This document shows, in pieces, positions 1 to 5,558 of a stretch of 5,558 nt of DNA (position 1 is its first letter; every line of letters begins with the position of its first letter). This stretch comes from an uncultured Alphaproteobacteria bacterium. GTDB lineage: Bacteria > Pseudomonadota > Alphaproteobacteria > GCA-2731375. The position numbers and the translations under genes were made by a program. The notes under the pieces were generated by a model. That model did no database searches. It had not been told where the DNA came from and saw only the letters and a list, made by a program, of their open reading frames with translations. The stretch is taken from contig CAJWZI010000138.1 of assembly GCA_913049615.1 (NCBI GenBank), forward strand, positions 1 through 5,558. Reading direction: 5' to 3'.

Positions 1-265
1 TGGCGTTAGCGGCGGCCCGGCCGCCGCCGTCGATATATCTGACCTTACCCGTTCTACCGTCGTGAATAAGCCAGAAAGCGTCACCGCCAACGCCAGTCAT
101 GTGCGGATACACCACACCCAGCACAGCGGCAGTCGAGATTGCGGCATCAATGGCGGAGCCGCCTGCCCGCAGCACATCCACGCCTGCCGCCGACGCTATT
201 GAATGCGGTGAGGTTACCATGCCGTGGGGCGCCATGGTAACAGGACGCCCCGTAGTGATTTCCAT
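1..265 (-). CDS. Gamma-glutamyltransferase-family protein, N-terminal part (cut by window edge)
   Basis: The - strand from the ATG at 265-263 is open to the left edge and gives 88 residues. The N-terminal core of the gamma-glutamyltranspeptidase family is readable: GRPVTMAPHGMV near residues 6-17, DVLRAGGSAIDAA near 30-42, and the glycine-rich VYPHMTGVGGDAFWLIHD near 52-69. Family members are Ntn-hydrolases that cleave or transfer gamma-glutamyl groups, for example from glutathione, or act as related acylases. The catalytic threonine lies far downstream and is not in the window, so activity cannot be judged. The protein begins directly with the conserved core and shows no signal peptide, and the GGDAFW form resembles the YwrD-like branch more than periplasmic enterobacterial Ggt. 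A cytoplasmic enzyme is therefore likely, but this is inference. An in-frame TAA at 298-296 limits any upstream extension, and GGGGAAG just before the ATG is a weak ribosome site. It is divergent from nuo, with no obvious functional link. Confidence 0.88.
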   Translation of the reverse strand, partial: MEITTGRPVTMAPHGMVTSPHSIASAAGVDVLRAGGSAIDAAISTAAVLGVVYPHMTGVGGDAFWLIHDGRTGKVRYIDGGGRAAANA

Positions 266-390
266 ATTCTTCCCCAGAAAGGCAAGCGACGGAGCTTAAC
301 GGCATGAGCACCGGAAAACCATATGCGCTATCCACTGAGCCAAAGGGTGTTAATACAGTGGTGATGTAATAAGGTAAAATACAGGTTTGA

Positions 391-406
391 AAGGTTTAAA
401 AACCTT
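391..406. repeat. AT-rich inverted repeat AAGGTTT-AA-AAACCTT
   Basis: Two perfect 7-bp arms (391-397 and 400-406) are separated by AA. The left arm is also partly repeated directly just upstream (AGGTTT at 384-388 region). The geometry could suit a dimeric DNA-binding protein, but I recognise no known operator and AT-rich DNA yields such repeats easily. The repeat is seen in the sequence; a regulatory role is speculation. Confidence 0.35.
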
Positions 407-456
407 CGTTTTCTGGGGTAAACTTCCCTTTACTAAAATTTAGATTGCAGGTTGGA

Positions 457-468
457 ATCCAGCTGGAT
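457..468. repeat. Perfect 12-bp palindrome ATCCAGCTGGAT
   Basis: The sequence equals its own reverse complement over 12 bp and lies midway between the two divergent genes, upstream of the candidate nuo promoter. That position would suit an operator or activator site. By simple arithmetic a 12-bp perfect palindrome is expected by chance in roughly one in eleven regions of this length, so the evidence is weak. I do not recognise the motif as a known regulator site. Confidence 0.35.
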
Positions 469-524
469 GGACCACAAAGCCAATCTCTCGCGATAAAATT
501 ATGATCCCATACGCAGGAAATCTG

Positions 525-544
525 CCCTACAGGTTAGCTGTGGG
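525..544 (+). repeat. Hairpin-forming inverted repeat upstream of nuoA
   Basis: CCC-T-ACAG, loop GTTAG, CTGT-GGG: seven base pairs with one bulged T at 528 and a 5-nt loop. An alternative fold uses ATCCCA (504-509) with TGGGAT (541-546) as an outer stem around two small hairpins (513-516/522-525 and 530-532/538-540), each with a 5-nt loop. The two folds compete for the GGG at 542-544. No T-run follows, so it is not an intrinsic terminator. It lies upstream of the best promoter candidate (546-574), so it may not be transcribed with nuo. Function unknown. Confidence 0.4.
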
Positions 545-545
545 A

Positions 546-574
546 TTGCAGCGTCGAATAGAAGCCGCTATAGG
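546..574 (+). promoter_or_regulatory. Candidate sigma70-type promoter for the nuo operon
   Basis: TTGCAG (546-551), a 17-bp spacer and TATAGG (569-574) form the best-spaced -35/-10 pair I can find before nuoA. They match consensus at 3/6 and 4/6 positions. Transcription would begin near 581, giving a leader of about 48 nt that starts with the small 580-593 hairpin and contains the nuoA ribosome site. The match is weak and other starts in the AT-rich part further upstream are possible. Confidence 0.25.
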
Positions 575-613
575 ATTGTTTGCCTCGCGGCAACTGTATA
601 GCCGGAGACTTCT

Positions 614-619
614 GGGAGG
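614..619 (+). promoter_or_regulatory. Ribosome binding site of nuoA (GGGAGG)
   Basis: GGGAGG lies nine bases before a GTG codon at 629-631. This strong Shine-Dalgarno match fixes the GTG as the nuoA start. The resulting N-terminus ([12 protein letters not shown]) is what NuoA proteins normally show, and no ATG start is available in frame at this point. Confidence 0.8.
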
Positions 620-628
620 CTAGCAAGC

Positions 629-994
629 GTGGAAGACCTTTTAAGGGAATATCTGCCCATCCTGATGTTTTTTGCCTTAGCCGTCGGCTTGGCAGTAGTG
701 ATTGTGGTCGCCTCCATCGTCGTCGTGCCCAGTCATCCGGATCCCGAAAAACTCTCTGCCTACGAATGCGGCTTCGAGGCGTTCGATGATGCCCGGGGCC
801 GCTTTGATGTGCGGTTCTATCTGGTTGCTATCTTGTTTATCATTTTTGATTTGGAGGTAGCCTTTCTATTTCCCTGGGCGGTATCGTTGGGACAAATCGG
901 TTTGCTTGGGTTTTGGTCGATGATGATTTTTCTGGGTATTCTGACCATCGGCTTCATTTATGAATGGAAAAAAGGTGCGCTGGAATGGGAATAG
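629..994 (+). CDS. nuoA: NADH-quinone oxidoreductase subunit A
   Basis: NuoA (mitochondrial ND3 homologue) is a small membrane subunit of complex I at the junction of the hydrophilic and membrane arms, near the entry of the quinone channel. The 121-residue product has the family's normal length. Three membrane segments are visible at about residues 8-33, 63-84 and 90-112. Between the first two lies the long loop with the conserved YECG motif (45-48, Cys47), the switch loop of ND3, followed by FDVRFY (59-64). [12 protein letters not shown] (73-84) carries the conserved acidic residues Asp74 and Glu76. The C-terminus [11 protein letters not shown] is typical of the family in Alphaproteobacteria. 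Translation starts at GTG after a strong ribosome site. This is the first gene of the operon, and its last 10 bases overlap the start of nuoB. Confidence 0.97.
   Translation: MEDLLREYLPILMFFALAVGLAVVIVVASIVVVPSHPDPEKLSAYECGFEAFDDARGRFDVRFYLVAILFIIFDLEVAFLFPWAVSLGQIGLLGFWSMMIFLGILTIGFIYEWKKGALEWE
971..977 (+). promoter_or_regulatory. Ribosome binding site of nuoB inside nuoA (AAAGGTG)
   Basis: AAAGGTG lies seven bases before the ATG at 985, within the 3' end of nuoA. The earlier in-frame ATG at 964 has no such site, so this decides in favour of 985 and suggests translational coupling of nuoB to nuoA. Confidence 0.65.
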
Positions 995-1533
995 AGACAC
1001 CTAACCAGCCGGGTGCATTGGTGGCGGCCGGTGCCCCGGAAAATGCGGCCTTTGCTAATTTCTCCGAGGAACTGGTTGATAAGGGTTTTGTTACCACGCA
1101 CCTGGATAAGGTGGTGAATTGGGCCCGTGCGGGGTCTCTTTGGCCCATGACCTTTGGCCTGGCCTGCTGTGCGGTAGAAATGATCCATGCTTACATGCCC
1201 CGGTATGATCTGGATCGTATGGGTGTGGTGCCGCGCGCCTCGCCCCGGCAGTCGGACGTGATGATCGTGGCGGGAACGCTCACGAACAAGATGGCACCAG
1301 CGCTGCGCAAGGTTTATGACCAGATGCCAGAGCCGCGCTACGTCATTTCCATGGGAAGCTGCGCTAACGGTGGAGGTTACTACCATTATTCTTATTCAGT
1401 GGTGCGCGGATGTGACCGAATTGTTCCGGTAGATATCTATGTACCCGGCTGCCCGCCCACGGCTGAGGCACTGGTTTATGGCATTCTGCAGTTGCAGAAG
1501 AAAATTCGCCGAACTGGCACCTTTTTGCGATAG
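985..1533 (+). CDS. nuoB: NADH-quinone oxidoreductase subunit B (cluster N2 subunit)
   Basis: NuoB (PSST/NDUFS7 homologue) binds the terminal 4Fe-4S cluster N2, which hands electrons to ubiquinone in the pocket formed with NuoD. From the ATG at 985 the protein has 182 residues. The four N2 ligands are all present: the tandem pair Cys61-Cys62 in GLACCAVEM, Cys126 in GSCANGGG, and Cys156 in [11 protein letters not shown]. The conserved MTFGLACC and [13 protein letters not shown] stretches are intact, and the end [11 protein letters not shown] is of usual type. The first 25 or so residues are low in conservation (many Ala, Gly and Pro), as is common for this N-terminus. Starting at 964 instead would add seven residues and a larger overlap with nuoA; I prefer 985 for its ribosome site. 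The gene overlaps nuoA by 10 nt, and a 51-nt gap follows before nuoC. Confidence 0.97.
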   Translation: MGIETPNQPGALVAAGAPENAAFANFSEELVDKGFVTTHLDKVVNWARAGSLWPMTFGLACCAVEMIHAYMPRYDLDRMGVVPRASPRQSDVMIVAGTLTNKMAPALRKVYDQMPEPRYVISMGSCANGGGYYHYSYSVVRGCDRIVPVDIYVPGCPPTAEALVYGILQLQKKIRRTGTFLR

Positions 1534-1584
1534 ATAGCCTCGTAACAGACAGCATATCTGGCAGGAAAAACAGCAGGCTTGGGC

Positions 1585-2196
1585 ATGGCAGACGACGGTG
1601 CATTAGAGGAACTGGGTCAGCACGTGGCCAGCGTGCTATCGGATCAAGTGATGGGAATCTCGATCGCTCATGATGAACTGATGGTCACCGCGCGGGCAGA
1701 ACAGATAGTTAAGGTGGTGACATTCCTACGAGACGATCCCATGTGCCTGTTTAAGGTGTTGGTAGATATTTGCGGCACTGACTATCCGGAACGGCCAAAA
1801 CGGTTTGATGTTGTCTATAACCTATTGAGTCTGGTTCACAACCAACGCATTCGCATCAAGGTTGAGGCAGATGACGAAACGCCTGTGCCGTCGATTACGG
1901 GCGTTCATAATTCAGCCAACTGGTTCGAAAGAGAAATTTGGGACATGTATGGTGTGATGTTTTCCGACCATCCGGACCTGCGCCGCTTGTTAACTGACTA
2001 TGGCTTTGAGGGGCATCCTCTACGCAAGGACTTTCCACTGACCGGGTTTGTCGAAACGCGATACGACGAAGAGCGTAAGCGCGTTGTTTATGACCCTGTG
2101 AAATTGTCTCAGGAGTTTCGCAAATTTGATTTCCTTTCGCCGTGGGAAGGCGCCTCCAACACGCCATTACCTGGGGATGAAAAGGCCGAAGGATAG
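1585..2196 (+). CDS. nuoC: NADH-quinone oxidoreductase subunit C (30-kDa subunit)
   Basis: NuoC (NDUFS3 homologue) has no cofactor; it sits in the connecting module and packs against NuoD and NuoB. The 203-residue product is the stand-alone form, not the NuoCD fusion of enterobacteria. The 30-kDa subunit signature is clear: [17 protein letters not shown] near residues 115-131, then RRLLTDYGF and [12 protein letters not shown] (about 143-154). The N-terminal alpha/beta half includes [10 protein letters not shown] (59-68) and [10 protein letters not shown] (75-84). The tail SPWEG followed by a short Pro/Gly/Glu end is usual. An in-frame TTG at 1579 could add two residues, but the ATG at 1585 is better, with GCAGG seven bases before it. 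The stop at 2194-2196 lies 11 nt before nuoD. Confidence 0.96.
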   Translation: MADDGALEELGQHVASVLSDQVMGISIAHDELMVTARAEQIVKVVTFLRDDPMCLFKVLVDICGTDYPERPKRFDVVYNLLSLVHNQRIRIKVEADDETPVPSITGVHNSANWFEREIWDMYGVMFSDHPDLRRLLTDYGFEGHPLRKDFPLTGFVETRYDEERKRVVYDPVKLSQEFRKFDFLSPWEGASNTPLPGDEKAEG

Positions 2197-2199
2197 GAT
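2195..2199 (+). promoter_or_regulatory. Ribosome binding site of nuoD (AGGAT)
   Basis: AGGAT overlaps the last bases of the nuoC stop codon and lies eight bases before the ATG at 2208. It favours that ATG over the in-frame TTG at 2205, which would add only one residue. Confidence 0.55.
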
Positions 2200-2207
2200 C
2201 TGGGTTG

Positions 2208-3386
2208 ATGGCCGAAGTCAACATCAAGAATATGACTCTAAATTTCGGGCCGCAGCATCCAGCGGCTCATGGCGTATTGCGTCTGGTAATGGAGTTGGAT
2301 GGCGAAGTCATTGAACGCTGCGATCCCCACATCGGCTTGTTGCATCGTGGCACGGAAAAGCTGATAGAATACAAAACCTATCAGCAGGCGCTCCCCTATT
2401 TCGACCGCTTGGACTATGTCTCGCCCATGTCCATGGAACATGCCTACGTTTTGGCCATTGAGAAATTATTGGGCTTGGAGGTTCCGGAGAGGGGTCAGGC
2501 GGTCAGGGTGCTGTTTTCCGAAATTACCCGTTTGTTGAATCATTTGTTGAATGTAGTCAGCCAGGGCATGGATGTAGGCGCGATCACACCGGCGCTGTGG
2601 GGTTATGAAGAACGTGAAAAACTTATGGAGTTTTACGAGGGCGTTTCAGGCGCCCGCCTGCATGCCAACTATTTCCGAGTGGGTGGCGTACACCAAGATT
2701 TGCCTGTCGGCATGGCGGAGGATATTGGTGAATACGTGAACGGTTTCCAGAATTTCATCGATGACATGGAAACCTTGTTGACGGAAAACCGGATCTTCAA
2801 GCAACGGAATGTTGATATTTCCGTCATCAGCCAAGATGAAGCCATGGATTGGGGTTTTTCCGGCGTGATGCTTCGGTGCACCGGCCTGCCCTGGGATTTG
2901 CGCAAGGCCCAGCCCTATGACGGTTATGAGAAGTATGATTTTGACATTCCGGTCGGCAAGAATGGCGACTGTTACGATCGTTATCTGTGCCGGGTGGAAG
3001 AAATGCGCCAGTCCTGTCGCATTATCAAACAGGTGCTGGAGACCATGCCCGAGGGGCCCGTAATTAGCGAGGACCGCAAGGTCGTGGCCCCGGCGCGTGC
3101 CGATATGAAACAATCCATGGAAGCTTTGATCCATCATTTCAAGCTGTATACTGAAGGTTTCAAGGTTCCAGCCGGTGAAACCTACACTTCGATCGAAGCG
3201 CCTAAGGGTGAATTTGGCGTTTACCTGATCTCCGACGGAACCAACATGCCATATCGCTGCAAGATCCGGTCGCCGGGTTATGTGCACCTAGCGGCAACGG
3301 ATCATCTGTGTAAGGGGCATCTGTTAGCTGATTCTGTAGCCGTGATTGGCAGTCTGGACATTGTATTTGGTGAGATTGACCGATGA
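2208..3386 (+). CDS. nuoD: NADH-quinone oxidoreductase subunit D (49-kDa subunit)
   Basis: NuoD (NDUFS2 homologue) forms most of the ubiquinone headgroup pocket beside cluster N2 of NuoB. It is related to the large subunit of [NiFe] hydrogenases but lacks the metal-binding cysteines. The product has 392 residues, the normal length. The N-terminal [13 protein letters not shown] supplies the conserved histidines His17 and His21, and RLDYVSP carries Tyr70. The His21-Tyr70 spacing of 49 matches the quinone-contacting His38/Tyr87 pair of the Thermus subunit. Other family stretches are [13 protein letters not shown] (about 40-52), ITRLLNHLL (106-114), [19 protein letters not shown] (about 148-166), and the C-terminus [12 protein letters not shown]. 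No truncation or frame break is seen. The last four bases (ATGA) overlap the start of nuoE, indicating translational coupling. Confidence 0.98.
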   Translation: MAEVNIKNMTLNFGPQHPAAHGVLRLVMELDGEVIERCDPHIGLLHRGTEKLIEYKTYQQALPYFDRLDYVSPMSMEHAYVLAIEKLLGLEVPERGQAVRVLFSEITRLLNHLLNVVSQGMDVGAITPALWGYEEREKLMEFYEGVSGARLHANYFRVGGVHQDLPVGMAEDIGEYVNGFQNFIDDMETLLTENRIFKQRNVDISVISQDEAMDWGFSGVMLRCTGLPWDLRKAQPYDGYEKYDFDIPVGKNGDCYDRYLCRVEEMRQSCRIIKQVLETMPEGPVISEDRKVVAPARADMKQSMEALIHHFKLYTEGFKVPAGETYTSIEAPKGEFGVYLISDGTNMPYRCKIRSPGYVHLAATDHLCKGHLLADSVAVIGSLDIVFGEIDR

Positions 3387-3997
3387 AACGCGTACCAGCA
3401 CCGAAAGAGTTGCAGCCTGACAGCTTTGCTTTCACGGCTGTAAATCTGGAAAAGGCCAAGCAAATTATCTCCAAATACCCGCCCGGGCGTCAGGCCAGTG
3501 CGGTCATGCCTCTGTTAGATCTGGCCCAGCGCCAACATGAGAACTGGCTGCCGCAAACGGCCATGAACGCGGTGGCCGAAATGCTGGATATGCCGCGAAT
3601 TCGGGTTTATGAAGTGGCCACATTTTACACCATGTATAATCTGGCGCCTGTAGGCGAACATTTTGTCCAGGTCTGCACCACGACGCCGTGCTGGTTGCGG
3701 GGTTCGGACAACGTGGTGTCCGCCTGCAAGAAGAAATTGGGCATTGGGTTAGGCGAGACTACCGCTGATGGCAAATTCACGGTCGTCGAAGTGGAATGTC
3801 TAGGCGCCTGTGTTAATGCGCCGCTGATGCAGATCAACGATTACTATTACGAGGATTTGACGGCCGAAAGCACAGAAGCCATTCTAAATTCGTTGGCCAA
3901 TGGTCAAAAGCCCAGGTCGGGACCGCAAAGCAGCCGCCATGCTTCGGAGCCGGCCAGTGGGCCCACCACCTTGCACGAATTCATGGGGGAAGGCTGA
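3383..3997 (+). CDS. nuoE: NADH-quinone oxidoreductase subunit E (24-kDa, cluster N1a)
   Basis: NuoE (NDUFV2 homologue) has a thioredoxin-like fold and binds the 2Fe-2S cluster N1a next to the FMN of NuoF in the NADH-oxidising module. The four ligands are readable: Cys98 and Cys103 in [10 protein letters not shown], and Cys139 and Cys143 in [10 protein letters not shown]. The N-terminal helical part includes [13 protein letters not shown] (about 39-51) and [11 protein letters not shown] (75-85). At 204 residues it is longer than the roughly 165-residue enterobacterial protein. The extra piece is a polar, Pro/Ser/Gly-rich tail from about residue 174, ending [10 protein letters not shown], of a type I associate with Alphaproteobacteria. 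The ATG overlaps the nuoD stop (ATGA), with GGTGAG (3369-3374) as ribosome site. The stop shares one base with the nuoF start. HoxE/formate dehydrogenase relatives are excluded by the surrounding nuo genes. Confidence 0.97.
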   Translation: MKRVPAPKELQPDSFAFTAVNLEKAKQIISKYPPGRQASAVMPLLDLAQRQHENWLPQTAMNAVAEMLDMPRIRVYEVATFYTMYNLAPVGEHFVQVCTTTPCWLRGSDNVVSACKKKLGIGLGETTADGKFTVVEVECLGACVNAPLMQINDYYYEDLTAESTEAILNSLANGQKPRSGPQSSRHASEPASGPTTLHEFMGEG

Positions 3998-5283
3998 TGC
4001 TGAAGGACGAAGATCGTGTCTTCACCAATCTTTATGGATTTCAGGATTGGGGTCTGGAGGCGGCATACAAGCGAGGCGATTGGGACAATACCAAGTCGAT
4101 ATTGGAAAAAGGCCCCGACGCCATTGTCGACGAAATTAAGGCCTCAGGTCTGCGGGGGCGTGGCGGCGCTGGTTTTCCGACGGGTCTGAAATGGTCCTTC
4201 ATGCCTAAAGAATCTGATGGCAAACCCACATATTTGGTGGTCAATGCGGATGAGGGCGAACCAGGCACCTGCAAAGACCGCGAGTTAATGCGCCACGATC
4301 CTCATAAATTAGTGGAAGGCTGCCTGATTGCTGGGTTCGCCATGCGGGCCTCTGCTGCTTACATCTATATCCGTGGTGAATTTTTCGTTGAGGCCAATAA
4401 TCTGGAAGCTGCCGTGCAGCAGGCTTATGACGCCGGACTGATTGGGTCGGACGCCTGTGGTTCCGGATATTCATTTGATGTTTTCGTCCATCGTGGGGCG
4501 GGTGCTTATATTTGCGGCGAGGAAATGGCTCTGATCGAAAGCCTTGAAGGTAAAAAGGGCCAGCCGCGCCTGAAACCACCATTCCCGGCTGTGGTCGGGG
4601 TTTGGGGCCGACCCACCACTGTGAACAATGTGGAGAGTATTGCGGTGGCGCCCACGATCATGCGGCGTGGCGCCGACTGGTTTTCTGGCCTGGGGCGGGA
4701 AAACAACACGGGCACCAAGGTTTTCTGCATCTCCGGCCACGTAGAACAGCCCTGTAACGTGGAAGAAGAAATGTCCATTCCATTGAGGGAATTGATCGAG
4801 AAGCACGCCGGCGGAGTGCGGGGCGGTTGGAACAACTTGCTGGCCGTCATCCCGGGTGGGTCATCCGTGCGCATGTTACCGAAATCCATTTGCGACTCGG
4901 TGCTCATGGATTTCGATTCCCTAGCGGCTGAAAAATCCGGCCTAGGTACGGCGGCAGTAATCGTCATGGACAAGTCAACGGATTTGATTAGGGCCGTTGC
5001 CCGACTTTCCAAATTCTATGCTCATGAATCCTGTGGCCAATGCACTCCCTGCCGCGAAGGTGCGGGTTGGATGTGGCGGGTCATGGAACGTTTGGTCACC
5101 GGCGAGGCGGACGTGGAAGAAATCGATATGTTGCTTGAAGTTAGCACTCAGATTGAGGGACATACGATTTGCGCTCTTGGTGACGCGGCGGCTTGGCCCA
5201 TTCAGGGTCTAATGCGTCATTTCAGGCCCATGGTTGAGGAGCGCATCATAGACCGCAAAAATAGACAATCTGCAGCGGCCTAG
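3997..5283 (+). CDS. nuoF: NADH-quinone oxidoreductase subunit F (51-kDa, FMN and NADH site)
   Basis: NuoF (NDUFV1 homologue) binds NADH and FMN and holds the 4Fe-4S cluster N3; it is the electron entry point of complex I. The product has 428 residues, the usual length. The glycine-rich [16 protein letters not shown] (51-66) and [14 protein letters not shown] (83-96) form the FMN/NADH site, followed by YIYIRGEF (122-129) and [10 protein letters not shown] (167-176). N3 ligands are Cys346, Cys349 and Cys352 in [12 protein letters not shown], and Cys392 in HTICALGD. Overall the text reads very like the mitochondrial 51-kDa subunit. One oddity: the usual GEETALI motif is GEEMALI here (Met177). 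Start ATG at 3997 shares its A with the nuoE stop (TGATG), and a purine-rich GGGGGAAGG (3985-3993) precedes it, so it is probably coupled to nuoE. A 28-nt purine-rich gap leads to nuoG. Confidence 0.98.
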   Translation: MLKDEDRVFTNLYGFQDWGLEAAYKRGDWDNTKSILEKGPDAIVDEIKASGLRGRGGAGFPTGLKWSFMPKESDGKPTYLVVNADEGEPGTCKDRELMRHDPHKLVEGCLIAGFAMRASAAYIYIRGEFFVEANNLEAAVQQAYDAGLIGSDACGSGYSFDVFVHRGAGAYICGEEMALIESLEGKKGQPRLKPPFPAVVGVWGRPTTVNNVESIAVAPTIMRRGADWFSGLGRENNTGTKVFCISGHVEQPCNVEEEMSIPLRELIEKHAGGVRGGWNNLLAVIPGGSSVRMLPKSICDSVLMDFDSLAAEKSGLGTAAVIVMDKSTDLIRAVARLSKFYAHESCGQCTPCREGAGWMWRVMERLVTGEADVEEIDMLLEVSTQIEGHTICALGDAAAWPIQGLMRHFRPMVEERIIDRKNRQSAAA

Positions 5284-5297
5284 AGAGAGTGAGAGCG

Positions 5298-5301
5298 AGG
5301 A
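5298..5301 (+). promoter_or_regulatory. Ribosome binding site of nuoG (AGGA)
   Basis: AGGA, at the end of a purine-rich run of GA repeats (5282-5301), lies ten bases before the ATG at 5312. The spacing is slightly long, but this is the only candidate in the 28-nt nuoF-nuoG gap, and nuoG does not overlap nuoF. Confidence 0.5.
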
Positions 5302-5311
5302 TCATAAAGAC

Positions 5312-5558
5312 ATGCCTACGCTGACAATTGACGGCCAGGAAATAGAGGTAGAACAGAATACCACCGTGTTACAGGCGGCGGAGGAACTGGGTATCCAAAT
5401 TCCCCGCTTCTGTTATCACGACCGCCTTTCCATTGCTGGTAATTGTCGCATGTGTCTGGTGGAAATGGAGAAGGCACCTAAGCCCATCGCCTCCTGCGCT
5501 ATGCCCGTGGGTGACGGTATGGTCATTCGCACAAATTCCGAGGTTGCTGTCAAGGCGC
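5312..5558 (+). CDS. nuoG: NADH-quinone oxidoreductase subunit G, N-terminal part (cut by window edge)
   Basis: NuoG (75-kDa subunit, NDUFS1 homologue) is the largest hydrophilic subunit and carries several iron-sulfur clusters that relay electrons from NuoF towards NuoB. Only the first 82 residues are present. They form the plant-ferredoxin-like domain that binds the 2Fe-2S cluster N1b, with ligands Cys34 (PRFCYHDRL), Cys45 and Cys48 ([10 protein letters not shown]), and Cys62 ([10 protein letters not shown]). The N-terminus [15 protein letters not shown] followed by [10 protein letters not shown] is the standard opening strand-helix of this domain. The His/Cys-ligated N5 site, the other 4Fe-4S sites and the molybdopterin-like domain lie beyond the right edge. 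The position directly after nuoF and the homology to NuoG rather than a formate dehydrogenase subunit both fit the complete nuo order. Confidence 0.96.
   Translation, partial: MPTLTIDGQEIEVEQNTTVLQAAEELGIQIPRFCYHDRLSIAGNCRMCLVEMEKAPKPIASCAMPVGDGMVIRTNSEVAVKA

Larger units (their letters stand above)
266..628. other. Divergent intergenic region, no gene
   Basis: These 363 bp separate the - strand gamma-glutamyltransferase gene from nuoA on the + strand and must carry the start signals for both. I see no convincing protein or RNA gene; short open frames here have no recognisable sequence and run into nuoA out of frame. The stretch from about 340 to 510 is clearly more AT-rich than the flanking genes. 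It contains three inverted repeats (391-406, 457-468, 525-544) and a small 5-bp hairpin at 580-593 (TTGCC, TCGC loop, GGCAA). A weak - strand promoter pair towards the left gene could be TTACCT (377-372) and TATTAA (355-350) with a 16-bp spacer, but it matches consensus at only 3/6 and 4/6 positions. No T-run terminator is visible, as expected between divergent genes. Confidence 0.8.

Noticed and set aside
99..299. A + strand open frame of 66 codons at the left end
   Set aside because: The opposite strand encodes the conserved N-terminus of a gamma-glutamyltransferase-family protein; the + frame is its antisense.
525..546. Intrinsic terminator before nuoA
   Set aside because: The hairpin is followed by ATTGCAGCG, with no run of T, and no + strand gene ends upstream.
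964..984. ATG at 964 as the start of nuoB
   Set aside because: It has no ribosome site and increases the overlap with nuoA; the ATG at 985 has AAAGGTG at good spacing.
958..1386. A 142-codon open frame on the - strand across nuoA/nuoB
   Set aside because: It is a shadow of nuoB, with a composition rich in His and Arg as expected for an antisense frame and no recognisable domain.
1546..1560. Small inverted repeat CAGA...TCTG in the nuoB-nuoC gap as a terminator or regulatory hairpin
   Set aside because: Only four base pairs and no T-run; most likely chance in a short spacer inside an operon.
1579..1581. TTG as the start of nuoC (and likewise TTG at 2205 for nuoD)
   Set aside because: Both add only one or two residues, and each is followed by an ATG with a better-placed ribosome site.
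2646..3287. A 213-codon open frame on the - strand inside nuoD
   Set aside because: It lies entirely antisense to a well-conserved gene, its translation shows no recognisable family, and its openness is explained by codon bias on the + strand.
3383..5558. NuoE/F/G-like genes as a NAD-linked hydrogenase or formate dehydrogenase diaphorase module
   Set aside because: They directly follow nuoABCD in standard order, overlap them by a few bases, and match complex I subunits over their visible length.

Overview
The window holds the 5' half of a respiratory complex I operon (nuo; proton-pumping NADH:ubiquinone oxidoreductase). Nearly all of positions 629-5558 is coding, in the order nuoA-nuoB-nuoC-nuoD-nuoE-nuoF-nuoG on the + strand, and nuoG runs off the right edge. 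NuoC and NuoD are separate proteins, unlike the fused NuoCD of enterobacteria. NuoF and NuoD read very close to the mitochondrial 51-kDa and 49-kDa subunits, and NuoE carries a C-terminal tail of the kind seen in Alphaproteobacteria. Together these suggest an alphaproteobacterium of moderate GC content. The class is an inference from recognised sequence character, and I cannot name a genus.

Layout: positions 1-265 (- strand) encode the N-terminal 88 residues of a gamma-glutamyltransferase-family protein that leaves the window on the left. Positions 266-628 are a divergent intergenic region with no gene. It is more AT-rich than its flanks and holds several short inverted repeats, a plausible but weak sigma70-type promoter for nuo, and a clear Shine-Dalgarno sequence before the GTG start of nuoA. 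The nuo genes then follow with overlaps or short gaps: nuoA/nuoB overlap by 10 nt, nuoB-nuoC are 51 nt apart, nuoC-nuoD 11 nt, nuoD/nuoE overlap by 4 nt, nuoE/nuoF by 1 nt, and nuoF-nuoG are 28 nt apart. This is the pattern of one co-transcribed, partly translationally coupled operon.

How the parts work together: NuoF oxidises NADH with FMN and passes electrons through its cluster N3 and the NuoG clusters, with N1a in NuoE. NuoB carries the terminal cluster N2, which reduces quinone in a pocket shared with NuoD. NuoC and NuoD form the connecting module with NuoB. NuoA is a small membrane subunit at the junction with the proton-pumping arm, whose remaining genes (nuoH onward) would be expected beyond the right edge. 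All cofactor-ligand cysteines expected in the visible parts of NuoB, NuoE, NuoF and NuoG are present and every frame is open, so the genes look functional.

I found no mobile element, CRISPR array, RNA gene or novel system. The parts worth a second look are modest: the structured 363-bp divergent region, and one residue change in a conserved NuoF motif.
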